A stretch of 64,000 nt of DNA from Bettongia penicillata ogilbyi (GCA_023548195.1 JAJHZJ010000336.1:4754704-4818703); one strand, 5' to 3'. Positions 47,924-58,640 are shown, counted from the first letter of the stretch. The notes: generated by a model not told the origin, from the letters alone. Translations and numbers: made by a program.

Positions 47924-48397
47924 TTTATTTCCAAGTTCTTTTCCACTGAAAATAAATCTGGAGATAAGGGTGGGTTTGCTCACCCGGAGTGGACAATACT
48001 GGTACCGAACCTCGGAGAGCAGAGGCAGGTAGCGAGCTGACTTTCTACGAGTTTCACTTTTTGTCCTGTTACTGAGGCGGGGAAGGGCAGGGAGAACTGG
48101 CTCGTGGTCCGTGAAAAGGGCTGGGGCAGGGAAAGGGTCCTCACTCTTTCCTCTGTGCAAAACCCTCGGGAACCTCCCCTACCCCTTTCCAGGCACAGCC
48201 CCCGACCTTGGTCCGTCTCCCGAGGCTGGGTGCGGGGTGCAGTGCTAGTACTCAGGGTGGGGAGGTCGCTCCTCTCGTTCACAACCCCAAAGTCTGGGCT
48301 CCCACTTCTTTGGCGGGCATCCTGGAGGGGCTGAGGATCGGAGAGATCAAGGAGGGGACAGCGAAACCAAGCGGGGTAGGCCCGGACAGGAGGGGGG
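47924..48397 (-). other. TLX1: TLX1 proximal 3' UTR with candidate poly(A) signal
   Basis: Sequence after the TGA stop. The first AATAAA on the minus strand is at 47929-47924 (seen as tttatt on +), giving a 3' UTR of about 470 bases if used. A second AATAAA lies at 47138-47133, giving about 1.26 kb. I cannot tell from sequence which one is used; the longer form would contain an AU-rich block at 47.78-47.81 kb. Confidence 0.5.
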
Positions 48398-48620
48398 TCA
48401 CTCGCAGGCTGAGGCCACTGACGTGACGCTGGTGATCTTAGCAGTGTCGTCGGACCAGGGCTGCAGGTTCTGCAGGGCAAAGAGCGATGAATTGTGCACG
48501 CAGAGCGGGTCAGCCTGCAGCGGCTGAGCCAAGCTCTTCTGGAAGGCCTCCTGCTGCAGCTGCATGAGGATGCGGTTAGCCTGCTGCCTCTCCGCCTCCC
48601 GCTCCTCCGCCGTCTGCCGC
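48398..48620 (-). CDS. TLX1: TLX1 coding exon 3 (end of homeodomain and C-terminus)
   Basis: The acceptor GTCCCCGTACAG precedes GCGGCAGACG, completing the split Arg and giving [18 protein letters not shown], the homeodomain end and a basic/amphipathic extension. The C-terminal domain follows ([28 protein letters not shown]), then [11 protein letters not shown] and TGA at 48400-48398. This end identifies the paralogue as TLX1. An overlapping 275-codon open frame and a longer frame in the 3' UTR on the same strand look like composition effects, not proteins. Confidence 0.96.
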
Positions 48621-51600
48621 CTGTACGGGGACAAGCCTCCTCAGAGCCAGCCACTGCCCTTCCCCCTCGGCCCTCGGCTCCCCAATATCTTGGGGCGGGA
48701 AACTGTTGCTCCCAAGAACACCAGTTTCTTGAGTCTAGAAAAGGAACACCGGGTGAACCCTCCCCACAGTCCCAAGGGTATCTCAGTCCCCCGCCCCACC
48801 CCACCACTGAGGTATTAAGAAGGAAGACTGGGAAACTTGGTGGTGAAGGGAGAACAATCTCCTTGCTTTTCCTAGCTCCTTTCTAGTTCCAGCGCCCGGT
48901 CAAACATCAGCCTAAGTGCGGCGTCCCGGGCTATTGCTGGAAAATTTCTCTGAAATTGTGTATGTGTGTGCTAGTCTATGTTGAAGGGTACGGAGAGTGG
49001 ACGCGCAGAAAAGAAGTTCGGTCACCCGGTAAGAGTCCCTTAACCACCTTGCTCTCAGACTAGGCAGTCTAGAAATGAAACTAGTAATCACCTTAGGGGC
49101 CTCTGCACTCTAATTCACTGGCTGTCGTAGATCTGGAGAGAGTCTGATCCTCTTACTAGCCGGGACGCGGGGCTTCCTAGAAAACCCACCTAGCAAAGAC
49201 TCCCTGACTTTTCCCGTATTGCTCAGAAGGTTCTGGGTACAAGGACAGAGAGGACAAGTGGCCCAGTAAAGTCTCCGAGACATGGACGAATTTAGCTCTA
49301 TTGGTGTCTAAGCGGAGTGAGCGTCTCAGAGCTACAGACACTCAGAAACAAACAGGCTTCCAATGAGCCAGCCTGGGGTTGCAAACTAGCTTTCCTCCTT
49401 TTACCCCATCCCCCAACTTCCCGCTTCCAGAGTAAGTCTTGCGTACTGAAGAAAAGGGATTGATTCCCAATCGCTTGAACTTCCAACCCTGGGTCCCAGA
49501 GTTCCCTGACTCTTTGAGCCAAGTCGGTTCCTCCCTCTCCTTAGCCCTGTGCTGAGATCCCAGTAAGGCCCGTCCGGTTTCCATGAAGCCAGTAAGAGGA
49601 GGCGATGAGTCACATATTCCATCTAATGCAACCTCCCTCCACCCCTCACCCCTCCTGTAAACTGAGATCAAACGTCTGTCTCTAAGGTGAACGGATCTAA
49701 TGTGAGTCCCTGGAGCCTCCAGTAGCAATTTGTAGCAGATCGATTTAAAAAGCAGAAAGCAAACGAGGTTACCTCTTGGCCTGCTTTCCTCTTCCTTTCC
49801 TTTTGTAATTTCTTTCTCTCCTTTTCTCTTTCCTTTCTTCCTATCTTCCTTTTTCCCTTTCTCTGCCCCTCCCCCCATTTCAATCTGTCTAGATTTCTTT
49901 CTTCCTCTTTTGGTTTTTCTTTTCCCCCTCATTTCCTGTGTCTCTGGGATTTTTTTTTCTTCCCAAGAATTAAGGGTTTTCATTCCAAACGAAAAAAAAG
50001 TTTGATATCTTTGTTTTTCTTCATTAGGAATAAGATCAGTTTAATTCCCCAGTTTTCTTCCCCTGTCTGGGAATCTGTTTCTGTTTCTCCCTGTCTCTCG
50101 TGTGTCCCGGTCTAAATATTAAAAATCTTTCCCTATCTCTCCTCTCTGTCTCTCCCCCAAATCCTCAATTGTGTTTTTGTGAGCCCCAGTATTCCGGCTA
50201 GTTTGTCATTCCCACTCCCCTTCCCAGAAAATACCTTCCTTGTTCCCTCCCTAATGACTCCTGGAAGCCTCCTCCCCCATCTCCTACTGCCTGGAATGCA
50301 TGACTGCGGAAAAGTCGACCCCACGGGGGCTGCGTGTCTTCTTTGTGGACACGACAGCAGAATCCCAGGCAAATTCAGCTTCTTCATTCAGAAAAAGAGG
50401 AAACTGTAATTCCTTCCTCTGCCCAGCCGGCCCTGCCGGGCTCGGCGCCTCCCTCTGACTCCATTCACATTAGCTGCCGCTCCCCAGGGGCTCTGAAAGA
50501 ACCGGCGTGAGAATGTGTGTTAGTGAGTGTAGTGTGGTGTAATGTAGTGTAGTCCAGAGTCTGTAGATTTGTGTGAGTAGGGGTGGAGAGTGTGGGTGAG
50601 GGGTGGAGAGCCCAGACAGACAGTGAGACAGAGAGAGAGACAAAGACACGGAGATAGAGACAAGAGGACAGATTTTGTCATTCTATGAGGGATCCAATTT
50701 ATGAGAAAAACTGTGCAAGTCTGTACCTATGTGTGAGGAAGAGTGTGGATGGACAGACTTTGGGAGTACTCGAGAGTTGAAAGTGTGTGTGTGTGACAGA
50801 AGGAGACCAAGCAAATGTCTCCCCAGCTCCCTGGATAGCTCTCTCCCGTTCTCTCCTAAGACACATCCATCTGTTCTTAATTGATCACTCCCAACCCCGA
50901 TTCTGACTGATTGATTTTCCATCTCTAGGGTAGGGCATCAGAGTCGGTCACTGCCTGAGGCGGGCTGGGGCTTGCTGAACAAAATGGTCTCTGGTAGCCA
51001 AGCCATCGAGTGAAGCTTTCTCCTTCCGGCCTTCTCCCCGCCACAGGCAGAGATTGTTGCTGAGATGGGTTGTTTGGTGGGAATTTTAGATGATGGGCCT
51101 TAGTTGGGTCGGGAAGCTCAGCAGAAAGGAGTTCCTTTAGCCACTACACGGGAATATTAAGCCAGGAGGATCTGGAACACCTACAGCAGAGTTCGACTCC
51201 ACTGTGGAGCTACGGGTGCAGAGTCCCCTCCTCCAAAAAAAAAACCTTACTGTTTTCTTCCTTCTGACCTTCATTTCCTTATGCAACTAGATATTCCACT
51301 TAGGTTATCGGTTCAGTCTCTCGGTAGTTACCAGAACCTCCACCAGAAGACTGGCTACCCTCTGCAGCTCCTGGAAGACTCCAGGGTCACCCAGGTTGCC
51401 TGGGCTCCTACCTGAGGGACCTGTCTACAGAGGCAGAAGAAAGTCGCAGAGTCTTACTTTCCCATTCCAAGCCCGTAATCCCCAGTCATCTACTTTGCTC
51501 ACACTTCTACCCAACCCCTAGCCCTGGGGAGAGGAGGCTACGGCGGGAGTCAGATTGCCATGTGTTAGGTGTATTGATTCTGAAATATTTGCTATCCACC

Positions 51601-51668
51601 GCCAGGTTGGAGTTCCAAAGAAGTTTCCTCAGAGACATTCAAACTCCACGTCACCATCCTGCCAAAAG

Positions 51669-51711
<43 letters not shown>

Positions 51712-54700
51712 AGTATACTGAACAGACCCATACACGGTCATGTTTGGTTCAAAAGTGGACATTATGGTGGACGTATACTTCACCCAAATGCTCTAACACG
51801 GTTTTCCGAGTTCAAGAATACGGAGATTTGGGATGGGAGAGCGGTGATAGGGAAAAGACCAATCATTTGCCTACACAGGATCTTGTCCAGATCAATACAA
51901 AATGGGTCATTCCTGGCTGCCGGAGGTGAGTCAGGATAGCCAGGACGTGAGCCCCCAGTTTGATCCGAAATGACTTCTCTGAGCCTCACCACGGCGCATA
52001 CACAGCCTTCGCATCTTGGATTTGGGAGTTGAAAGGAGAAAGGGTGGACTGAAACAGTCAGAAATAGCTTAGGAGAACCAGCTTTAGTCAACCAGGCCGC
52101 TCACCCGCCCTTATGGAATTCCCAGTTTCCTGCAGACTCACCTCCATTTCGTCCTCCGATTCTGGAACCAGGTTTTGACCTGCGCGTCGGTCATTTTGAG
52201 CGCCTTGGCCAGGGCCGCACGCTCCGCGGACGCCAGGTACTTTTGGCGATGAAAGCGCTTCTCCAGCTCGCAGATCTGAAGGCGTGTGAAGGATGTACGA
52301 GGTTTCTTCTTCTTCGGGGGCGTCCGGTTCTGGTAGGGGTGACCTATACGGCGTGTTACAGTGAAGGGTGAGAGGGCCACTGGAGCGGGAGACAGACAGA
52401 CGGCAGAAGCAAGTGGCACAGCGTCAGGAGGCGTCCACGGCAAAGGCACACACCGCAACCGAGCCCTAGTGACCCGGAGCTGAGGAGCGAGCAGGCCCGG
52501 AGAACAGGGAGCAGTGGGAAGCTAAGCTCAGGCCTGGCAACAAAGCTTCCTGCCTGCAATTGTCTCAGAGCTGCCTGAAAACCCTTCCTCAATCCCCCTT
52601 GCCACCACCAAGACCTTAGCCCCAGCCTCCCGTCCCTTTCTACAGGTAGCCTCCTCTGTGTCAGTTTTCTCTCTCAATTGGAGTGGGGGGCAAGCTGAAG
52701 CAGTCCCATCCCTCCTTCTCAGCTGAGCCCTGAAGTAGGATAAGTCCCCCTGACAAATGCCTGTATTTGGTGCTGGGCGGGAGCAGCTATGGTCAGACAA
52801 GCAGGGTAAAGATTCTAGAGGTTCAGATACAGTTGGCACACATAAGCATATTTTCACACAACATACACATATAATCACCCTCATACACAGATACAATTAT
52901 GTGTGTCACTTCAAATATATACCACATACAAACCTGCAAGTCACACATAATTCTCATACAAGTACACAATTAATTCTCACAACATACTTATATACATGCT
53001 CACATACACATTCTTACTCCATATACTCATGCTTTTACACACATATTCTCTGAGAACAAAATTCTTTAAAGGGGTATTCCTGGGGAGGCTGGCAGGGTAA
53101 TGCCTACCTGGGCCTAGCTGGGTATGCTTAGGCCTTAGGGCCTTACTGGAGAGGGAGGTCTGGTGTAGTAGGAATCAATCTCACAAGGTTCTGGAGAAGG
53201 GAAAGGAGGAAGCACTGTTCTGATCCTGGGAGTCCTCAACCTACCTGGGCCCTTTTCTTGGAGATCTAGAGCCTCCCTTTTAATAAAAGGCCTTGCTCAT
53301 GTAAATTCCAGATTAGCTAGGCTCTGCTAGTCCTAGCCTCTACACTCTCCAGAGTCAGGGGCATTGTGCCACTATACCTTCTCAGAACTCTGAGAATTTC
53401 CAGATCTTCCTACTTTTAGTGAATCTGCAGGAGGAGTACATGGGAAACTAAGACCCTCAAGCTGAACCTCCAGCTCTCAGAGATGAGTAAGAAACTGAGT
53501 CTACCTGATGGAGCTCCCAGTTCTAGGGGAGAGCAATATTTACTCCTCGGAAATGGGGAGCAGCCACTTCCCCTTCCCCTATGTTATCTGGGGATTAGAG
53601 CCCTTCATTTCCTAGAATTACAGGGGGGCACTTCTGCCGGAGAGGCTAATCCTTGAATCCCCAGCTCCTGCTCCTGCTTGGTGCCAACCCTGTTTGGGAA
53701 CCTTCATTGCAAGCGGGGACTGGTTTCCTCCCCCTCCAGGGCCCCGCAGCATCTGGGCTCTGGCTGAGAGTTCAGGTTGGAAAATGAACAGGGGGGCCGT
53801 GTGTGTGTGTGCCTGCATGTGTTGGGGGAAGGTTAGGCTAGGGGCCCTGGGGAGGGGAACAGCCCTGGAAAGGGGGGTGGGGGAAGATATAAAAGGAGAG
53901 AAGAGAAAAAAGGAGGAGAAAGAAATGAGACTGTGTAATCGTCCCCGGAGTCGCACTCAGGGCTGCTGGATCGATGGCCCGGTCAGGGTTGGTGCATTAT
54001 TAATTGAGCAGGGGGTCGGGGAGGAGTGGAGTCAAGCCCGGGCTGAGACCAAAAATAAAACAAGGCCGAGGGCTAGGTGGCGGGGGGGGATGGCTTATAC
54101 CCAAGCAGATAGAATCCGAACCTTGCCTGCCCCTCCCCCAGGTTTTCGGGCAGGGGACTTCCCAGAGGTGGCTACCCCTACTCCACGTGTCTCAAGTCCT
54201 TCGGTTCGGGTGGGCTCTGCTCTGAGGCAGAATGGGAGTAAGCTCGGAGCTCCGCTCACCTGGGGTTTTTTTCAATTCGTTGTTTGTTCTAAGATTAGTG
54301 CAAAGGTCTACATTTTTCCACCTTCTGCTCTGAGGGAGCAGGAGGGAGCGGGAGAACAAAGTAACCCCTTTCCAGCGTCCCCTACCCAAGCCCCCAGATC
54401 CTATTCTCTCTCCGCTCAGGGAAATTGATCCCGCAGATCTAGACCTTCATGCTCCTCTCTTTTCGATCCCCTGGCTGGGATTGAGCAAGCCAGGAACCGT
54501 GGGGGAGAGGCGGAGCAGAACCAGGGCTGAGAGTTGGGGGGAGGGGTGCAGAGATCGAAGAGAGCAAGTGGGACATCAGTTGGGGAAGGGGCCGGCCGGG
54601 CTGGGCAGAGGCTAGGAGCAAAGAAAGCGGAAAGGGAATCACGGGTCGGCATGGAGGAGAGAAGCTAATCTGTGATAGATCGGGAGGCGCAGAAAGGAGC

Positions 54701-55329
54701 AGGAATCCGAACAGAGGGTGGGGAAGAGAGGCAGAGGCGGGCACGAGTCAGGGCTCACCTGTGAACCTGTCCTTTGTGTATCGCCGGTTACTCTCCATCC
54801 AGGGGAAAGTGAGTCCTGTGAGGTTGTTGACGCTGGGTACGGCGGGTACAGTGGGCATGCCGGTGGCGAGGGGCTGGTGGTGAGGAACTGCTCCGGCCAG
54901 AGGCCTGTGGGCAGGCACCCGAATCACCCCGGCGGAGCTGAGAGCGCCACCGCTCCCGCCGCCCCCCGTGCCCATGGCCATGTTCATATTGTAGGAGCCC
55001 GCCAGCGAGGCCATGCTGCAGGCACTGCCGCCACTGCCTCCGTAGCCTCCCGCTCCACCGCCGCCGGCGCCTGCTCCGGCTCCAGCCCCGGGCCCCGGGC
55101 CCGGACCAGCCCCGCCGCCACCGCTGCCGCCGCCGGCTCCCCCATAACTCCCGGTCATGGTGTTGTACGCGCCGCTAACTATGCACCCGAGCCCGTAGTC
55201 TGCGTCCTGCAGGCGCGAAGCAGACACCATGCAGCTGCCCTGGTCCGGGCTGTTGAGGATCTGATCAATGCCGAAACTGATGGGCTCTGCGTGGCCCGGG
55301 TGGAGGTGGTGCGGGGCCAGGTGTTCCAT
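48398..55329 (-). CDS. TLX1: TLX1 (HOX11) homeobox transcription factor, three coding exons
   Basis: Coding segments 55329-54759, 52343-52142 and 48620-48398 join in frame to a predicted 331-residue protein (human TLX1 is about 330). TLX1 is a nuclear DNA-binding factor needed for spleen formation and neuronal specification, and is ectopically activated in T-cell leukaemia. Seen here in order: eh1-type motif SFGIDQIL (residues 18-25, Groucho/TLE binding in the family); Gly/Ala/Pro-rich tract (about 60-100); FPWM motif (175-178, PBX contact type); homeodomain 201-260 with Lys-rich entry KKKPRTSF and recognition helix [13 protein letters not shown], carrying Thr47 typical of TLX; and a C-terminus ending in SVASACE, which fits TLX1 rather than TLX2 or TLX3. 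Start: ATG at 55329 has G at -3 and G at +4 and opens with MEHL as in the family; the reading frame stays open upstream. Splice sites are GT-AG. No frameshift or stop is seen. No other gene lies nearby. Confidence 0.97.
48621..52141 (-). other. TLX1: TLX1 intron 2
   Basis: A 3.5-kb intron with donor GTGAGT and acceptor GTACAG. No SINE or LINE is visible. It holds a roughly 190-bp polypyrimidine tract (49.78-49.97 kb on +), a TG-rich degenerate tract (50.51-50.80 kb) and a (CA)n microsatellite (51.67-51.71 kb). The GC-rich block at 50.42-50.50 kb is unique sequence. Confidence 0.93.
51670..51711. repeat. (CA)n microsatellite in TLX1 intron 2
   Basis: About 42 bp of uninterrupted CA. Confidence 0.97.
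52142..52343 (-). CDS. TLX1: TLX1 coding exon 2 (homeodomain)
   Basis: This 202-bp exon follows an acceptor reading CCGTATAG and begins GTCACCCC, completing Gly191 and continuing [18 protein letters not shown]. It carries homeodomain positions 1-56, including helix 1 ([10 protein letters not shown]), helix 2 ([13 protein letters not shown]) and recognition helix 3 ([15 protein letters not shown]). It ends AAATGGAG followed by GTGAGT, splitting an Arg codon (phase 2). No substitution is seen at the DNA-contact residues Trp48, Phe49, Asn51 and Arg53. Confidence 0.97.
52344..54758 (-). other. TLX1: TLX1 intron 1
   Basis: A 2.4-kb intron with donor GTGAGC and acceptor CCGTATAG. No interspersed repeat is visible. 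It contains a degenerate CA/TA-rich tract (52.83-53.05 kb), a GC-rich part near exon 1, and at about 54068-54080 a CTAGGTGGCGG string that matches the CTCF core. The stretch just upstream of the acceptor is only moderately pyrimidine-rich. Confidence 0.93.
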
Positions 55330-55650
55330 GTCCCCCGGCGCACCCGGGCCCCGGCCCCGCTGGGGGCCCAGCGACACAAGCACAGAAGAGCTGCCGGGGG
55401 GGTTGAGCTCCTCTGGGGTGGCGGCGCAGGGCTGGGCTGGGCGGGCCCGCGGGCAGGAGCGGCGCGGTGGGGCGCGGGGCGCAGCGCGGCTGCGGAGGCG
55501 GGAGCAGCCGGCACCAGCTTCGGGTTCGCTTAGGGTGCTGGGGGAGACTTGGAGGCGAAGTGCGGAAGGGTTCGTTGAAGTAGCCGGGGGGAGGGGGAAC
55601 GCCGCCTGTTCCTCTCCTCCTCCGGATTCTCGCTCGCTGTTGACTCTGGG
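54700..55650. other. CpG island over TLX1 exon 1
   Basis: Dense CG dinucleotides and high GC, sharply different from the AT-rich flanks; the densest part is about 54.9-55.6 kb. It covers the start codon, exon 1 and the 5' UTR. CpG islands over first exons are typical of Polycomb-controlled homeobox genes. Confidence 0.85.
54759..55329 (-). CDS. TLX1: TLX1 coding exon 1 (residues 1-190 plus first base of Gly191)
   Basis: The 571-bp coding part encodes the N-terminal regulatory half: MEHL start, eh1 motif SFGIDQIL, then [11 protein letters not shown], a low-complexity GGSGG / GPGPGPG / AGAGAG stretch, [16 protein letters not shown], the conserved [14 protein letters not shown] block, and [19 protein letters not shown]. 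It ends TTCACAG followed by GTGAGC, a consensus donor, in phase 1. The exon lies inside a strong CpG island. The Gly/Ala/Pro tract differs from what I remember of human TLX1, while the blocks around it are nearly unchanged. Confidence 0.96.
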
Positions 55651-55760
55651 ACATCAATCACTGGGCGAAAAGGCCTGGGTGAGATGTAGCTTCGCAGTTT
55701 TAGGCCCTGTCTCTCCATTGGCTGAGAGCAGAGAGGAGCCGAATGAATGACAGTGAGGAG
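55330..55760 (-). promoter_or_regulatory. TLX1 5' UTR and promoter region
   Basis: GC- and CpG-rich sequence directly upstream of the TLX1 ATG. On the minus strand it shows a CCAAT box (ATTGG on + at 55717-55721, about 390 bp before the ATG) and a TGATTGAT PBX-type site (55660-55653). On the + strand a TGAATGACAG composite (55744-55753) is one base from the PBX-MEIS/PREP consensus TGATTGACAG. I find no convincing TATA box, so the start site is not fixed. A homopurine tract abuts its upstream edge. Confidence 0.7.
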
Positions 55761-55933
55761 GAGAGGGGGAGAGAATGAGGGAGAGGGAGGGAGAGAGAAA
55801 GAGAGGAACTGGAGGAGGGCGGAGGGAGAGACTGAAAGAGTGAGAAATGGGGAAAAAAAAGGCGGGGGGGGGTGGAGAGAGAGAAGAACCAAAAAAAAAA
55901 AAGATAGGGCAGTAGAAAGAGAAAGAGGAAAGT
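55755..55933. repeat. Homopurine (GA-rich) tract upstream of TLX1
   Basis: About 180 bp almost wholly purine on the + strand (GAGGAGGAGAGG, runs of A8 and A12, runs of G8), with a few pyrimidine interruptions. It lies about 430-600 bp upstream of the TLX1 start codon, at the edge of the CpG island. Confidence 0.85.
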
Positions 55934-56159
55934 CATAGGAAGCGATCGAGAAAGACAAAGTAATGGGACATAGTAACACAGGAGAAAGAGGTGGTAAAGA
56001 GAATAGCCAGACCTAGCCTCATCCTGGCAAAGAGGGCCTCTCCACCTCTCCCAGCTCCCAAATCAGAAACCCTCAGTTCCTTGGGCTCTGGTCCCCCAGG
56101 TGTCAGGAGTCTCAGGGAAAGGCGGAAGTGGCTTCCATCCAGGGTTGACAACAACACCT

Positions 56160-56645
56160 GCTAATTAACCTGGAGATTTGCTTCCAAGCTCCAATTGTGG
56201 ATGGTTAAAAAGAAATTTTTGGTTTTAGTCTCCCAGTGTATGGAGATCTGACTACTTTGGGTAATTTAAAGAAAATACTGGCAATGTTCACTTCAAAATT
56301 TATTATTTTTAATACCTTCTCTCATATTCCTAGCTCCGGAAAAGCTGACAATAATATTTATAGCTTTGCTAGAATCTCTGGATTCAGAAATGGGATTGAG
56401 AAGAAGCTAGGAAAAGGACAATTAATGGGAGATGAACTATGGACTCTCAGGCTGGATGTGATGACCCTTGCCCAAAGTTTCTAGACACCCCCATCTCAAA
56501 TGCTTTTCCTTCATCTTACAAAACCTTGCTAAAGTCCCACAAATCATCTCTTCCTTTGGGTTTACAAGCTTCTCTCAAAATGAAGATGCCTTTGGGTAAT
56601 AACAGTCACCCACACCTTAGTGTGATTAATTTAATTACAGATTCA
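56160..56645. other. No gene seen
   Basis: AT-rich sequence upstream of the TLX1 promoter region; no named repeat. Confidence 0.4.
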
Positions 56646-57000
56646 TAGATTGCTAGAACTGGCCATAGAGTTTATCTTGTTCAACCCCTTTGTTTTCTTT
56701 AATTTTATTTTAAAATAAATTTTGTTGATGTCTCATCTTTATATGACAATCATTTCTCATCCTCTTCCAACTTTAATCATCCCTTGTGACAAAGAAAAAT
56801 AAGCATATATGTATATATACATATGTATGTATATATTAACCATATCTGAAAATGTAATCAGCACTCTATTAACTCCCTCATTTTACAGATAAAGGAGGTT
56901 CATAGAGATCAAGTGATTTGCCCAAGATTACACAGTTGTCTGCAGAATCAAAACTCAGTCAGATCTTCTGATCCTTTCCATATAGGGTGCTTTCCATTAT
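56646..57000 (+). repeat. MIR interrupted by AT-rich sequence
   Basis: The 5' phrase GATTGCTAGAACTGGCC (56651) and the 3' phrases CATTTTACAGATAAAGGAGG, GATTTGCCCAAGATTACACAG and CTTCTGATCC are separated by about 180 bp of AT-rich and TATG-rich sequence, which suggests an insertion inside the MIR. Confidence 0.55.
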
Positions 57001-57974
57001 TCTATATTGTCAGAGCTTTTCTTTCTAGCAGTAACTAAGATCTACTTCCCTGAGAGAGTGGGGCTGGAGCACTGGTCGATTATTTGTCAATTTTTTTGTG
57101 TGTCTCTAGACCTTTGATGGGGTGAGAACAAATCTTTTTATTAAAGGTGGTTGCTCTGTGAAATATGGATTCACTTAAAAGGCCACACTTAAGGACCTAG
57201 AGGGTCACATGTGACCTCTAAATCGATGCCTCCCCACCTCTGGACTCTAGGGTTATTCTTGAGGGAAGCTTAGGCACTGGGGACCAAGGCATAGTGGGGG
57301 TTGGGGAGGGAAGTCATGGGAGAGGTTACCTGGGTGCCTGGCGATAGAAGAGGAGAGCAAAAAGAGAGAGGAAAGGAGACCAAAGACAATCTTCTTGTAT
57401 TTAGGAATGTTGCCCAAAACCAAGGAAGAGAGAGGAATCTCTCTCCTCCTCTTCTATTTATTTCTTCTCCTTCCTCTCATCTCCATCCTCCCTCTTACAC
57501 TGCATTGGCCCTACTACTCTCCAGTCAAATTTCTGGCCAGTACTGTTCAGTACTCTGTGGACTAGCCTGAGTACTTTATCTCTAGGGAAAACTTTTCATG
57601 AGTAAATATTCTTCTGATTTCCAGACAATCGAAGGAGTATACGAAAAATTATTGTAGTTTAGAGGCTGCCTGAGATGATAAATATGAAAATTTACGTTGT
57701 GGATGCCAGTCAGTGGGAGAATGGCCTGAGGTCTTCCTTGCTCCACAATCCAACTATTCCTCCCTCTTCTGGGAGTTGCAGGAGTGCCTTCTAATATGAT
57801 TTAACTCCCTTTGATCCCCTTTCTGTCCTTTTCCATATGTTTCTGCTAATAGCTGGTCACTTTGTGTTTTTGAGTGCTGGTAGAGAAGGGGCCAGAGAGA
57901 TCTGAATACTACATAATCCCTCATCATCATGCTGGCCATGCAATTCCCCTTTCTAAAGATGAGCTTCTCTATTC
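57001..57974. other. No gene seen
   Basis: Purine- and pyrimidine-rich patches near 57.35-57.50 kb; no coding similarity. Confidence 0.4.
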
Positions 57975-58120
57975 TGAGCTTGGGCAGCTAGGTGATGCCG
58001 TGTATAGATCACAGGCCCTGGAGTCAGGAGGACCTGAGCTCAAATCCTGTCTCAGACACCTACTAGCTATGTGACCCTGGGCAAGTCACTTATCCTCTAA
58101 AAAATTGCCTCCATGAAAAA
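57975..58120 (+). repeat. Marsupial tRNA-headed SINE
   Basis: TGGGCAGCTAGGTGATGCC, GGCCCTGGAGTCAGGAGGACC, GAGCTCAAATCCTGTCTCAG and GCTATGTGACCCTGGGCAAG. One of the best-preserved copies. Confidence 0.9.
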
Positions 58121-58399
58121 TAAGAACAAAGTTGAACACTTTCTGATCCTCATAAAAGTCACATAGTGAGTCCTTTTTAAGTGAAAGCATCTACACATTA
58201 GGAAGACCTAGATTCAAGCCCTGCCTTGAACACGAACTAGCTTTGTGATTGGTCAGATATTCTGAGCACAGGATCCATTATTCATTCCTTTGAAGTTTCT
58301 TCAATTCCTCACCCTCAACTATCCCATGCCTTCTGATGCCATGTAATAACGAACTGACCCTGAATGTCTAATCACAGGCCTTTTGTCTTTCCTGGAAAT

Positions 58400-58640
58400 G
58401 AAGACTATTTCACATTATTTCATCCTTTTAGCTCTTCACACTACTCCTTTGACCCATACTTCACTCCCCAATCATCTTCTCTCTGGAAAAACCTCATATT
58501 ATTTTGTGTTGTCTCTCCCTCCCCCTCGCCCTTAGTTTGTAAGTTCCTGGAGGGCAAGGACAGTCTTTTTATCAATTGAATCTTGAGCATTTAGTATAGC
58601 GCCTGACAGAGTAGGCACTTACTTATTATTAGACATTAGA
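58400..58640 (+). repeat. L2 LINE 3' end
   Basis: CCCAATCATCTTCTCTCTGG, GTTTGTAAGTTCCTGGAGGG, CAAGGACAGTCTTTTTATC, AGTATAGCGCCTGACAGAG and TAGGCACTTACTTATTATTAG. Confidence 0.7.

Noticed and set aside
47495..48160. 221-codon minus-strand open frame downstream of the TLX1 stop
   Set aside because: It lies in the 3' UTR region, spans the AU-rich duplicated block, has no domain or codon regularity, and its start has no gene context.
47980..48807. 275-codon minus-strand frame overlapping TLX1 exon 3 in another frame
   Set aside because: Arg/Ser-rich translation is a shifted reading of a GC-rich exon and crosses the real splice acceptor.
54718..55533. 271-codon + strand frame antisense to TLX1 exon 1
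   Set aside because: Ala/Gly/Arg-rich mirror of the CpG-rich exon; no independent evidence of coding.
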